From positions 1-64,000 of the forward strand of contig NZ_QRZF01000011.1 of assembly GCF_003464595.1 (NCBI RefSeq): a stretch of DNA of 64,000 nucleotides, in the 5' to 3' direction. How positions within the stretch are numbered: position 1 is the first letter of the stretch; each line of letters begins with the position of its first letter. The notes under the pieces were generated by a model. The model had not been told where the DNA came from. It searched no databases and saw only the letters and a program-made list of their open reading frames with translations. The position numbers and the translations under genes are program-made. Shown piece by piece: positions 27,247-36,552 of the stretch. This stretch comes from Bacteroides intestinalis (GTDB lineage Bacteria > Bacteroidota > Bacteroidia > Bacteroidales > Bacteroidaceae).

Positions 27247-28350
27247 CTATTCTAATCGGTTCTTAAACTTCTTGAAACTAACCGTAATCAACGCAACCGC
27301 CATTACAGCAAGAATACTGACTTCCGTCAATACCAGTGAAATGTCCACTCCTTCGATCATCAGCTTCCGCACAGCCTGAATGTACCAGCGGGCAGGAAGT
27401 ACGGCCGAAATGCCTTGGAGCAGCAAGGGCATGCTCTCTATGGGGAATATCATACCGGAGAGCAGCATGGTAGGCATCATCAGTATCAATCCCGATGCAA
27501 GCATGGCAGCAACCTGCGTCCGCGTCACCGAGGATATCAGCAAACCCAGAGCCAGGGAAACGAAAATAAAGAGCAGCGATACCACAATCAGCCAGAACAA
27601 GCTACCCGCCACGGGAACATCGAGCACATGGACCGAGAGCAGCAAAATCGTTGTCAAGTTGACAAACGAAAGCACAAAGTAAGGAACTGCCTTGGCAAGA
27701 ATAATGAATAGCGGCTTCACCGGAGAAACCAACAGTATCTCCATCGTTCCCGTCTCCTTCTCCCGAACAATGGATATGGAAGTCATCATGGCACAAATCA
27801 ACATTAGGATCAGTCCCATCACACCCGGCACAAAGTTGTAGGCACTCTTCATCTGCGGATTATAAAGCAGCTTCACTTCGGGAACAATAGTGGAAACCTG
27901 CATTCCCGCCGGAAGCATTTCGCGTCCGGCAGAGGATATGATATTGGCGGCATAACCGGTCTGTGTGGTTGCCGTATTGGGGTCGGTAGCGTCGGCCACC
28001 AACTGTACACAAGCATCTCCGGTATAAACGTGATTCGCAAATTGCTCGCTGAAGATGACTGCCAGATCAATATCTCCCCGTCTGAAAGACTTCTCAACCT
28101 CGTCCGGAGTATTCAGATTCGTGGTGACGGAGAAATATTCACTCGCATCCAAGCGGTCGATAATGCGTCGGGTGACAACATCGTTCGACGGGTCGAGAAT
28201 GGCGACACGGACATTCTTCACTTCCGTGGTTATGGCAAAGCCGAAAAGGATAATCTGCACCACAGGCATACCCAGCAATATCAGCATGGTTCGCCTGTCG
28301 CGGAAGATATGGAAGAATTCCTTTCGGACAAAAGCTATAAATTGTTTCAT
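27247..28350 (-). CDS. ABC-2 type permease, partner subunit
   Basis: A 367-residue permease with the same topology as its neighbour: N-terminal helix (MLILLGMPVVQIILFGFAI), extracytoplasmic domain (about 45-170) and five C-terminal helices, with the motif VREKETGTMEILLVSPV. It lies 28 bases after the ATPase gene and 12 before the second permease in the five-gene exporter operon. The two permeases are clearly homologous but diverged, as expected for a heterodimeric channel. Confidence 0.88.
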   Translation of the reverse strand: MKQFIAFVRKEFFHIFRDRRTMLILLGMPVVQIILFGFAITTEVKNVRVAILDPSNDVVTRRIIDRLDASEYFSVTTNLNTPDEVEKSFRRGDIDLAVIFSEQFANHVYTGDACVQLVADATDPNTATTQTGYAANIISSAGREMLPAGMQVSTIVPEVKLLYNPQMKSAYNFVPGVMGLILMLICAMMTSISIVREKETGTMEILLVSPVKPLFIILAKAVPYFVLSFVNLTTILLLSVHVLDVPVAGSLFWLIVVSLLFIFVSLALGLLISSVTRTQVAAMLASGLILMMPTMLLSGMIFPIESMPLLLQGISAVLPARWYIQAVRKLMIEGVDISLVLTEVSILAVMAVALITVSFKKFKNRLE

Positions 28351-28378
28351 TGTTCTTACTAATTATATTATGAATCGG

Positions 28379-29839
28379 CTAATCCGCCGTACGCACCGCC
28401 TCCCGTGCCAACTGCTGGAAAACATCATCCATCGTAGCAACCTTAAATTGCCGTTTCAGTTCATCGGGCGTATCGAGAGCACGGATCACGCCATCCACCA
28501 TGATAGAGATACGGTCGCAATACTCGGCCTCATCCATGAAGTGGGTGGTGACAAAGACAGTGATTCCCCGGTCGGCAGCCTGATAAATAAGCTCCCAGAA
28601 CTGGCGACGGGTAGCAGGATCTACCCCACCCGTCGGCTCATCCAGAAAGACGATCTTCGGTTCGTGAAAGATGGAAACGGAGAAAGCAAGTTTCTGTTTC
28701 CAGCCCAGCGGCAGACTTTTTACCAGCGTATCACGTTCGGCACTCAGCCCGATGCGTTCCAAAAGTTCATCGGTCTTGCGGGCTATTTCATCTTCTGCCA
28801 TGCCGTAAATCCCAGCAAACAGCCGGATATTCTCCCACACTTTCAGGTCTTCGTAAAGAGAAAACTTCTGGCTCATATAGCCGATATTCTTTTTCACATC
28901 CTCCGTCCGTGTGGCAACATCGAAACCGGCTACGCGGGCCGTGCCTCCTGTGGGATGGCTCAACCCGGTAAGCATGCGCATTGCCGTAGTCTTTCCGGCA
29001 CCGTTGGCACCCAGGAAGCCGAATATCTCGCCACGATGGACTTTGAAAGAGATATGATCCACTGCCGTGAAATTGCCGAAACGTTTGGTGAGCTTATCCA
29101 CTTCGATGACATACTCATCTTTCTGTTCCACCTTGCCATGTTCCAGTCCCGGCGGACAAAGAATGCTTGCAAACTGGTTCAGAATACGTTCCGGAGTATC
29201 TATCCCATGTATCTGCCCCTCATTGATAAAGGCAATGCGGTCACATTGGCGTGCCTCATCAATAATAGGCGTAGAGGCTATGATGGTGATGCCCTGTTCC
29301 TTCAACCGGCGAAGCATCCCCCAAAACTCCTTGCGGGAAACAGGATCTACCCCTGTTGTCGGCTCATCGAGGAAAAGCACATCCGGTTTATGGATAAGCG
29401 CACAACTCAACGCCAGTTTCTGCTTCATACCTCCGGACAAAGCTCCGGCACGGCGTTTGCGAAAAGGCTCTATCTGCTGGTAGATATCCTTCACCAATTC
29501 ATAATTCTCCTCAATGGTGGTATGGAAAACAGTAGCAAAGAAGTTCAGGTTTTCTTCTACCGTCAAGTCCTGATAGAGGGAGAAGCGTCCCGGCATATAG
29601 CCTACGCGACGACGAATTTCTTTATAATCCTTCGCTATATCCAGACCGCACACCGAAGCATTTCCACTATCGGGAAGCAGCAAGGTGGTGAGGATACGGA
29701 AAAGAGAAGTCTTCCCCGCCCCGTCAGGCCCGATAATGCCGAACAACTCTCCGGAAGGAACCGTCAAGGAAACACCCTTCAACGCCTCCACCGCCCCATA
29801 TTTCTTGGTAACGTTATCTACAACAACCGCATGTTCCAT
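28379..29839 (-). CDS. Dual ABC ATPase of the exporter (YbhF-like)
   Basis: A 486-residue cytoplasmic ATPase made of two ABC domains. The first has Walker A GPDGAGKTS, signature LSGGMKQKL and Walker B VLFLDEP. The second has Walker A GANGAGKTT and Walker B IVFLDEP, but its signature reads LPLGWKQKL in place of LSGGQ, so only one composite ATP site may be fully active. That difference is often seen in this subfamily. It energises the two ABC-2 permeases encoded downstream. It starts 24 bases after the HlyD gene, with a TAATCACTAA repeat in the spacer. Confidence 0.9.
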   Translation of the reverse strand: MEHAVVVDNVTKKYGAVEALKGVSLTVPSGELFGIIGPDGAGKTSLFRILTTLLLPDSGNASVCGLDIAKDYKEIRRRVGYMPGRFSLYQDLTVEENLNFFATVFHTTIEENYELVKDIYQQIEPFRKRRAGALSGGMKQKLALSCALIHKPDVLFLDEPTTGVDPVSRKEFWGMLRRLKEQGITIIASTPIIDEARQCDRIAFINEGQIHGIDTPERILNQFASILCPPGLEHGKVEQKDEYVIEVDKLTKRFGNFTAVDHISFKVHRGEIFGFLGANGAGKTTAMRMLTGLSHPTGGTARVAGFDVATRTEDVKKNIGYMSQKFSLYEDLKVWENIRLFAGIYGMAEDEIARKTDELLERIGLSAERDTLVKSLPLGWKQKLAFSVSIFHEPKIVFLDEPTGGVDPATRRQFWELIYQAADRGITVFVTTHFMDEAEYCDRISIMVDGVIRALDTPDELKRQFKVATMDDVFQQLAREAVRTAD

Positions 29840-29843
29840 AAAT

Positions 29844-29874
29844 TAATCACTAATCACTAACCGTTAATCACTAA
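29844..29874. repeat. TAATCACTAA repeat cluster between exporter genes
   Basis: Three copies of TAATCACTAA (29844-29853, 29851-29860, 29865-29874) fill the HlyD-ATPase spacer and include the HlyD stop codon. The same decamer recurs at 48540-48549 (reverse complement) and 59582-59591. Confidence 0.6.
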
Positions 29875-30766
29875 ACTCCACTCCCCCGTACATGCCTATC
29901 TTCAACAGCCCGTCATTGTGCACGGCAATCTTCACGGCATACACCAGGTTGGCACGTTCATTCTTAGTCAGGATAGTCTTCGGGGTAAATTCCGAGGTAT
30001 CCGAAATCCAGGTTACTACGCCCGGATACTGCTTGTGCTCATCGGTGCCGTAATCGGAGAAGACGGTTACTTTCTGTCCCAGCTTTACCTGCGAAAGTTG
30101 TTCGGAGGTGATGTAAGCACGAAGGTACATCTGTTCCGTATCGGCCACTTTGAAAAGCGGAGTGCCCATAGCTGTGAGTTCTCCCGCTTCGGCGTACTTT
30201 GCCAGTACAGTGCCGGTTATCGGAGAGGCGATGTGACACTTCTTCAATTGGTCTTCCACCTGTGCCACCTGAATACCGACGGATGAACTTTGCCACGTCA
30301 GGCTCTGGTGACTGTTGGACAAGGTAGAGTTCTGCGCAACAAGTTGCTTGCGGAGCACTTCAAGCTGGTCTTCCGCATCATCCAGTTGTTTCTGGTTTGC
30401 CGCACCTACCTTTAGTAAGTTTGCCACACGGTTCCGTTCGCGTTGGGCGGCAGATATTTGTTCTTTGGTGGCGGCTACCTGTTTCAGGATATCAGGACGC
30501 TGTTCTTCGACGGATTTAATGCTTGCCTCCAGTTGCAGCTTCTTCAGGTAGAGCTGTACGGTATCTACTACGCCGACTTCTTCACCGGCCTTCAACAACA
30601 TTCCTTCTTCGATATCGAAATAAAGCAGGCGGCCCGACGCTTCGGCAGATACAAGCACTTCCGTAGTCTCAAACGTTCCTGTTGCATCATATTTCGGGGC
30701 ACCGTTTCCACAAGCGGAAAAGAGGGCCAATAGGGAACAAAGTCCCAGTAAATTCCTTGATTTCAT
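29864..30766 (-). CDS. HlyD-family periplasmic adaptor (YbhG-like)
   Basis: A 300-residue membrane fusion protein with a lipoprotein signal (FSACGNG, about C19). Two lipoyl half-motifs flank an alpha-helical hairpin (about 80-175), and a beta-barrel domain follows (AYITSEQLSQVKLGQKVTVFSDYG). It bridges the ABC permeases to the TolC protein encoded just upstream, 22 bases away. The last codons and the stop lie inside a TAATCACTAA repeat, so the C-terminal FSD end is repeat-derived. Length is typical of short HlyD adaptors. Confidence 0.88.
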   Translation of the reverse strand: MKSRNLLGLCSLLALFSACGNGAPKYDATGTFETTEVLVSAEASGRLLYFDIEEGMLLKAGEEVGVVDTVQLYLKKLQLEASIKSVEEQRPDILKQVAATKEQISAAQRERNRVANLLKVGAANQKQLDDAEDQLEVLRKQLVAQNSTLSNSHQSLTWQSSSVGIQVAQVEDQLKKCHIASPITGTVLAKYAEAGELTAMGTPLFKVADTEQMYLRAYITSEQLSQVKLGQKVTVFSDYGTDEHKQYPGVVTWISDTSEFTPKTILTKNERANLVYAVKIAVHNDGLLKIGMYGGVEFSD

Positions 30767-30788
30767 AATGATCTATATTTTTATGCCT

Positions 30789-32045
30789 TTAATTATTCAA
30801 TGTATATTTCAGATTCCAGATGTTCATCAGTAACTGCACCTCGTGCAAAGCCTTGGTTTGACGTGCCAGGTTCTCGGCTGTGATTTCACGAAGCATATCG
30901 GTCACGGTCAGCGTACCGTTCTCCACTTTAGCCTCGGCGGCCTTACGGATGTTAACACGTAAACGGATAATCTCATCATCATCTACCATCTGTCGGCGCA
31001 TGGACTGGATGGCCGAGCTTTGTTGGGTAGATTGCAGGTTGGTATTGAACAGGAACACATCGCGGCTGGTCTCCAATTTACGGCGGTTGTTATCTATCAG
31101 CCTGCGATCATTGCGCAACGTGTAGAGGCTACCGAAGTTCCACGACATACGGACTCCCGCTACATAGTATGCGGAGAAATCGTCTTTCAGCATATTCAAT
31201 CCCGGATTTCCGTAAGCTCCCTGCACGAACAGCCCGAAGCGGGGACGGAAGCGCGTCTTCAATGAAGATTCCTGTACGTTCAATTGCCCGCCTTGGGCAT
31301 CGAACCAGCGAAGTTCCGGACGGTTGTTCACCAATGAAGTAGATTCAAAAGTATCGGCGGGCTTCTCCAATGTAGTTCCGGAAGCGATTTCCTTTCCTAT
31401 AAAGATAGAGAGCATACTCAGATAGGCCTGTCGCGAAGATTCCAGTTCAATGCGTTTCTGCTTCGTGTTCAATATCTCCACGCTTACGGCATCCAAATCA
31501 CTCTGATTGGCAATGCCGTTTGCCATATAGTTGGACACCTGCTGATGAGTGCGTCCCAAGTCTTCCTGCAAAAGCTGATTCTGCCTTAACTGTTCGTCCA
31601 GCAACAGGATGCCGAAGTATAGCTGATTCACACGGTCATTCAGTGCATACATATCCACTTCCTGTTTCCCGCGGTCTATCTCCGAGGTAGCCCGGGTCAG
31701 TTGCTTTTTGGAACGGATATCTCCACCGTCCCAGATGTTCTGCGACACTTCCAACATCACCTGATACTGATCTTTGGGCATACTCTTCATATCGATTCCC
31801 GGAATGTCCACCGGCAGTTTTGTAACATCACTTTGATAGGTTGCCTTTCCTGAAAGGGTGAACTGCGGCAGATAACCTTTTCCGGCATTTTCAAGATTAT
31901 ATTCCCGGGCTTTCTCTATCAGACCGTATTGCCGCACCAGCGGATAATTGGTCTGTGCCGAGTGTTGGCATCCCTCCAGCGTGAGTTGCGCATGTGCCAG
32001 CATTGCCGCAAGAACAAAGGAAAAAGAGAGAATAGTTCGTTTCAT
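30789..32045 (-). CDS. TolC-family outer-membrane channel
   Basis: A 418-residue outer-membrane efflux protein with a signal peptide (MKRTILSFSFVLAAMLAHAQ). The two internally repeated OEP domains show the long helical regions and the short GKATYQSDV and NPGLNMLKDDFSAYYVAGVRMSWN beta-strand segments. It is the first gene of the five-gene exporter operon. I start at ATG 32045, directly at the signal peptide, rather than at 32057, which would add MYME in front. A perfect -7 box (TATCTTTG on the minus strand, 32083-32090) precedes it. The divergent AraC regulator probably controls it. Confidence 0.88.
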   Translation of the reverse strand: MKRTILSFSFVLAAMLAHAQLTLEGCQHSAQTNYPLVRQYGLIEKAREYNLENAGKGYLPQFTLSGKATYQSDVTKLPVDIPGIDMKSMPKDQYQVMLEVSQNIWDGGDIRSKKQLTRATSEIDRGKQEVDMYALNDRVNQLYFGILLLDEQLRQNQLLQEDLGRTHQQVSNYMANGIANQSDLDAVSVEILNTKQKRIELESSRQAYLSMLSIFIGKEIASGTTLEKPADTFESTSLVNNRPELRWFDAQGGQLNVQESSLKTRFRPRFGLFVQGAYGNPGLNMLKDDFSAYYVAGVRMSWNFGSLYTLRNDRRLIDNNRRKLETSRDVFLFNTNLQSTQQSSAIQSMRRQMVDDDEIIRLRVNIRKAAEAKVENGTLTVTDMLREITAENLARQTKALHEVQLLMNIWNLKYTLNN

Positions 32046-32082
32046 TTCCATATACATTTCTTGTTTATTTCTTTATAGGACG

Positions 32083-32194
32083 CAAAGATAGAGCTTAAAA
32101 GTATATGTATACATTCTATTTGTGTGTAATGATGTTCCATTTGTTCGATCACCAGTATTAAAAGACAGGAAAACCCGCTATTTTCTTATCTTTG
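32083..32194. promoter_or_regulatory. Divergent promoter region, tolC operon and araC-type gene
   Basis: A perfect -7 box for the minus strand (TATCTTTG, 32083-32090) serves the exporter operon and the identical box on the plus strand (32187-32194) serves the AraC-type gene. Their -33 boxes are weak, which is compatible with activator dependence. Confidence 0.5.
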
Positions 32195-32229
32195 CCACAG
32201 ATATAGATAAGTTAAAGGAGGAAAAGGAT

Positions 32230-33129
32230 ATGGAAAAGAGCAAACCTATGGAGCTTGGACTTGGCGAGCTGCTGAGTAATGAGAACATCGTAAACAATAA
32301 CAGTTTCCGCTTTATCAACCGCGATATCGGAATTGTCGTCAGCTTTGCCCAGATGGATAGCATCCTCTTTAGCACAGGGAAGCCCTACCGTACCAGAGAA
32401 AGCCGGATCATCCGGATACTGAAAGGAGAAGCACGGATTTCCATCAATCTGATAGAATATAAGGTAAAGGAACCAATGATTATTATCAGTCCTTTCAACT
32501 CACTGATAGAAATTGTGGAAATCAGTGAGGATTATGACTTTCAGGTCATTGTTCCCGATAATAACTTTTTGCCCATCGCACAGGGAAGCGCACTGACGGA
32601 TTCGTACACAAAGCATGGCATTTTTATTTCGCCCACAGAGGAAGAATTGCAGCAAATCGATGCTTTCTTTTCAATGTTATGGGATACCGTACACAAAGTT
32701 CCATTCCGCCGAGAAGTGGTACAACACTTGATTATAGCATTACTCTATAATATAAGGTATATACATGCAAAAAATGAAGAGTCCGCCCCATTGCAGCTCT
32801 CACGCCAAGAAGAAGTATTCCGCCGCTTCATCGGGTTGGTTAATGAACACAGTAAACGTGAACGTAACATCAGTTTCTATGCAGACAAACTGTGCCTGAC
32901 TCCTCATTATCTGAGCACTGTTATTCGTGAAGTAAGCGGGCAGACGGTAATGCAGTGGATTAACCAAGCCATTATTCTTGAAGCAAAAGTGCTGCTGAAA
33001 CACAGTGACTTGTTGGTATTCCAAATCTCGGATGAACTGGGATTTCCCAATCCGTCATTCTTCAGCAAATTCTTTAAACGGATGACGGGGATGACACCGG
33101 CAGAATATCAAAAGAAACGCCACACCTGA
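32230..33129 (+). CDS. AraC-family transcriptional regulator
   Basis: A 299-residue regulator with a cupin-like N-terminal domain (about 25-140) and a C-terminal AraC HTH pair (about 200-298: YADKLCLTPHYLSTVIREVSG and ISDELGFPNPSFFSKFFKR, ending GMTPAEYQKKR). ATG 32230 follows the strong site AAAGGAGGAAAAGG; the longer frame from 32122 would begin upstream of the promoter. It is divergent from the TolC-HlyD-ABC operon, its most likely target. The inducer is unknown. Confidence 0.9.
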   Translation: MEKSKPMELGLGELLSNENIVNNNSFRFINRDIGIVVSFAQMDSILFSTGKPYRTRESRIIRILKGEARISINLIEYKVKEPMIIISPFNSLIEIVEISEDYDFQVIVPDNNFLPIAQGSALTDSYTKHGIFISPTEEELQQIDAFFSMLWDTVHKVPFRREVVQHLIIALLYNIRYIHAKNEESAPLQLSRQEEVFRRFIGLVNEHSKRERNISFYADKLCLTPHYLSTVIREVSGQTVMQWINQAIILEAKVLLKHSDLLVFQISDELGFPNPSFFSKFFKRMTGMTPAEYQKKRHT

Positions 33130-33273
33130 GCGGGGCAAATGCCACAGCTAAACAGGGCAAACTCCACACTTCACGTTCGTCCAAGTGTGGCATCAGCACC
33201 CACGAAGTGTGGCATCGCAAGGGCTGAAACACAGCATTGGAAAACATTCAACTGAAAATGAGAAACTTTCATC

Positions 33274-36200
33274 TTATAACAAGATGATCCGCTTCTGCAT
33301 GATATCCATCAGTTGCGCTTTCAACAACTTGGCATTGATAGGCTTGGGCATATATCCATCGAATCCGCTTTCCATCACCTTCTGTTCATCCGAAGCATAG
33401 GCAAAGGCCGTAACGGCAATGATAGGAATCTTTGCGGAGAACTTGCGGATTTCCCGGGTAGCCTCGTATCCGTCCATTACAGGCATATTGATATCCATCA
33501 ATACAATCTGAGGATTATGTTCTCGGAACATCTCTACGGCCTCCATACCGTCCCAGGCATGAATCAAATGATAGTCGTACTTCAGGATGGATTCAAAAAG
33601 CTTATAATTGCTTGCATTATCTTCTGCAACCAGTATGGTCAGTTTATTCCTCTCTACCGAAACAGGTTGAATGTTCTTGGGCGTCTGTTTTTTATCCTCC
33701 TTCACTGCCGGTTTGTAAGGAAGCGTAAACCAGAAAGTCGAACCTTTCCCCTCTTCCGACTCTACACCGATTCTGCCACCCATACGCTCCATCAGCGTTT
33801 GGCAGATAGAAAGTCCCAGTCCGGTTCCCTGTGCAAAAGAGTTCAGTTTGACGAAACGCCCGAAAATGTTTTGCTGCTTATCTTTGGGGATTCCACATCC
33901 GGTATCGGTTACATAGAAATATAATTCATTCTCCCGCATCTCATAGCTAAAACGGATGCTTCCTTTTTCGGTAAACTTAATGGCGTTCGTCACAAGGTTT
34001 ATCATCAACTGCGACAAACGGTTCTTTTCCGTATGAACCATACATGGCTCGGCAGGCTCCACAAATTCCAGTTTCACTGCGTCCGTCTTCACTCTCAACA
34101 AGAAACCGCGCTCCAGTTCCCTCATCAGTTCATTCAGTTCTATATTAGAGTAATTCAACTCCAACGTTCCCGCCTCAATCTTCGACAAATCAAGGATATC
34201 ACTGATGAGTTGCAGCAACAAAGTATTATTGTTCTCGATGATGCTGACATATTCCTGCTTTTCCTGTTCTTCTTCGGTAGATGCCAATATCCCCGAGAAA
34301 CCGACAATAGCATTCAATGGAGTACGGATTTCATGGCTCATATTGGCCAGGAAGGCCGACTTCAAGCGATTGGATTCTTCGGCAAGGTCTTTGGCTGTAG
34401 TAAGTTCCTGCTCCATCTTCTTCCGGTTGGTGATGACAAGAGACGAACCCACCAAAGTCAAGGGATTTCCACCTTCATCGCGGGAATCTACAGCTGCCTG
34501 CGCCTCTACCCATTCCACCTTGCGCAGATTGTTTTTCTGTACGTCAATGATGCGGTATTCTTCTTTCACTTTTTCCACCCGTCCTTCTATCAAGTCCCGG
34601 TAAGCCTGTTTCACCCGTTCACGGTCTTCCTTGAAGATTTTAGAGAAATACTGGGAATCGGGCACAGATAGTTGTGAATCTTCCACTTCCTGTTCGTCAG
34701 TGCTCAGTTCAATCGGTCTGTTGATATCACATAGAATCGTTTTACTCTTCAGGTCCCACTTCCAGGGCACAATGTTGGCAATATCAAGAGCCATCGCCAG
34801 CTTACTGTTGGTAGCACTCAGCTTTTGCTGTGCTTTGTGCAGTTCCGTACTGTCCAGACAGAAGACATCAATCATATTTCCCTGGCGGGTTCCTTTCAAT
34901 ACCACATCGTAGAAAGTATCGATGGCTTTAAAATAGTAAGGGAATGTAATGGCTCTTTTCTCGGTCAGCGCCATCTTAGTGAAGTGCAGGAATTCGGGCA
35001 TGGATTCAGGAAATATTTCACTCCCTTTTCTGCCTATGACCTCTTCTTTGCGATAAAACTGTTTCTCAAATTCAGAATTTACATTCCGGTAAATCAGTTC
35101 GATGGGATTGCCATTCTTATCAGTCACCAGTTCTTCCTGCATATAGAGCAAAGGCATGTTGTTCACCAGCATCTTATAGGTAGCCATTGCATCTATCTCA
35201 TTCTGCTGTGCTTTCTTTAATTCATTCAGACTGCGAATACGATAGAGGAAAAGCAGGGTAAGAAACAGAATAGAAAAGAGAGTTCCCAAAATGAAGTACC
35301 GATAATGTTCCCAAAATGTAGGTGGTTTATTCAGAAAGCGGGTATTGGCAGGACATGCGGCAGGAAAAAGGCCATCGCGTGTCAGTATCTCATAATTAAT
35401 GACAGGTGCTCCATCTGTGGGTATATAGCACGGAATATGGCGCGCCTGCTTGCCTTCCAATACCTCCGAGATGGTTTGAATCAATCTCTCGTCATAATTC
35501 GCCTGGTTGTAGGTATATCCACCTAACATACCCTCTTTTCCACTGGTTATATTTACCATGCTAAGAGAAAAGATAGGAACGGAAGTAGCAGCTATAAGCT
35601 TATGGGAATTAGTAGCTAACATGCTATTACCACCGAATGTGTACTTGTAGAACCATGAAGCGAACAGAACTCCCGTCGTTTTAGAGTCTACGAAATACAG
35701 GGAATCCAACAACTGGTTGGTTGTTATATCTTCAGCAGACCAAAATTGATACTTGATATCCGGATAGTTCTTTTTCAGCTCTTTCTGGATAAGTATGGAA
35801 TTATCCTGATTAACTTTACGTCCATCGCCTATATATATAAACTTTTCCATACCGGGTATCATCTGCTTCATCAGACGAATGTTTTCCGTAATAAACAAAT
35901 CGGCATACAGATATACCAAATTATAGGGATCAGCCAAATAAGAAAGTGGAGTTCGCTCTTCCGGCGTAGAAAGTTGCCTGTGAATATAAGCTTCATAAGA
36001 ATCCAAATAATCTTCCTGTGCACAAAGCACAATAGGAATGTCTCCCCAAACTTTTCTATATTCATCCCGCAACAACAATGCCGAATTTCCCAATAATAGC
36101 AACATGCGCGGAGAACGGCCTTTGTATTTATCGAATATATTGCGTTTGGATTCTTCCAGAATGGAATCATTTTCAACCAGCAGCATATTCAGATGCTCCA

Positions 36201-36393
36201 CGTAGAGAGTAATCTCAGGGTCTTTTTGAACAAATTCCGTAACGTTGGAAATGAGCCGGCTACTCCAGGGAGACGCTTCCGTATATGAGTTTATACAAAG
36301 GATATAACTTTTACCATCTATCGCATCTTTTTGTGCAAAAGCCGAATTTACAGACAAGAGGTAGAAAAACAGAAGTAGAAGATATTTTTTCAT
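33274..36393 (-). CDS. Hybrid sensor histidine kinase/response regulator
   Basis: A 1039-residue one-piece two-component system. A signal peptide (1-20) leads into a periplasmic sensor (about 25-360) that resembles ABC-type substrate-binding proteins (IPIVLCAQEDYLDSYEAY, YIGDGRKVN). One helix (about 366-388) is followed by two PAS domains (about 400-515 and 530-655). The HisKA domain has ANMSHEIRTPLNAIVGF, with phospho-acceptor His near 684. The ATPase domain has NLVTNAIKF, DTGCGIP and GTGLGLSI. A receiver domain (about 925-1035) carries the acceptor Asp in LMDINMPVMDGYEA. No DNA-binding domain is present, so output goes through an unlinked partner or protein contacts. It lies next to the fuc operon, but a link is not evident. 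Confidence 0.92.
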   Translation of the reverse strand: MKKYLLLLFFYLLSVNSAFAQKDAIDGKSYILCINSYTEASPWSSRLISNVTEFVQKDPEITLYVEHLNMLLVENDSILEESKRNIFDKYKGRSPRMLLLLGNSALLLRDEYRKVWGDIPIVLCAQEDYLDSYEAYIHRQLSTPEERTPLSYLADPYNLVYLYADLFITENIRLMKQMIPGMEKFIYIGDGRKVNQDNSILIQKELKKNYPDIKYQFWSAEDITTNQLLDSLYFVDSKTTGVLFASWFYKYTFGGNSMLATNSHKLIAATSVPIFSLSMVNITSGKEGMLGGYTYNQANYDERLIQTISEVLEGKQARHIPCYIPTDGAPVINYEILTRDGLFPAACPANTRFLNKPPTFWEHYRYFILGTLFSILFLTLLFLYRIRSLNELKKAQQNEIDAMATYKMLVNNMPLLYMQEELVTDKNGNPIELIYRNVNSEFEKQFYRKEEVIGRKGSEIFPESMPEFLHFTKMALTEKRAITFPYYFKAIDTFYDVVLKGTRQGNMIDVFCLDSTELHKAQQKLSATNSKLAMALDIANIVPWKWDLKSKTILCDINRPIELSTDEQEVEDSQLSVPDSQYFSKIFKEDRERVKQAYRDLIEGRVEKVKEEYRIIDVQKNNLRKVEWVEAQAAVDSRDEGGNPLTLVGSSLVITNRKKMEQELTTAKDLAEESNRLKSAFLANMSHEIRTPLNAIVGFSGILASTEEEQEKQEYVSIIENNNTLLLQLISDILDLSKIEAGTLELNYSNIELNELMRELERGFLLRVKTDAVKLEFVEPAEPCMVHTEKNRLSQLMINLVTNAIKFTEKGSIRFSYEMRENELYFYVTDTGCGIPKDKQQNIFGRFVKLNSFAQGTGLGLSICQTLMERMGGRIGVESEEGKGSTFWFTLPYKPAVKEDKKQTPKNIQPVSVERNKLTILVAEDNASNYKLFESILKYDYHLIHAWDGMEAVEMFREHNPQIVLMDINMPVMDGYEATREIRKFSAKIPIIAVTAFAYASDEQKVMESGFDGYMPKPINAKLLKAQLMDIMQKRIILL

Positions 36394-36450
36394 CTGTACC
36401 AGAAGAATTTTATGTTATGCGAAATATTTTGCTTGTTTTATTTTGCAATA

Positions 36451-36458
36451 CAAAAGTA
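36451..36458 (-). promoter_or_regulatory. -7 box of the hybrid kinase gene
   Basis: The minus strand reads TACTTTTG, a perfect Bacteroides -7 box, 58 bases before the start at 36393. A GTTG-like -33 sits about 18 bases upstream. Confidence 0.45.
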
Positions 36459-36494
36459 GCAAAAAAAGAAGAACTACAACTATATAAATAGAAA

Positions 36495-36526
36495 AGAGAA
36501 CCTTTTTTTTCTATAAAAGGTTCTCT
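36495..36526 (-). terminator. Terminator of the fuc operon
   Basis: AGAGAACCTTTT (36495-36506) pairs with AAAAGGTTCTCT (36515-36526). On the minus strand the hairpin is followed by TTTTCTATTT. It lies 27 bases after the fucP stop. Confidence 0.65.
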
Positions 36527-36552
36527 ACTATTAAATTCAGAAGTATCTATAA

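Noticed and set aside
28055..29860. Long plus-strand open frame antisense to the dual ABC ATPase
   Set aside because: The minus strand encodes full ABC motifs; the antisense frame is a codon-bias shadow.
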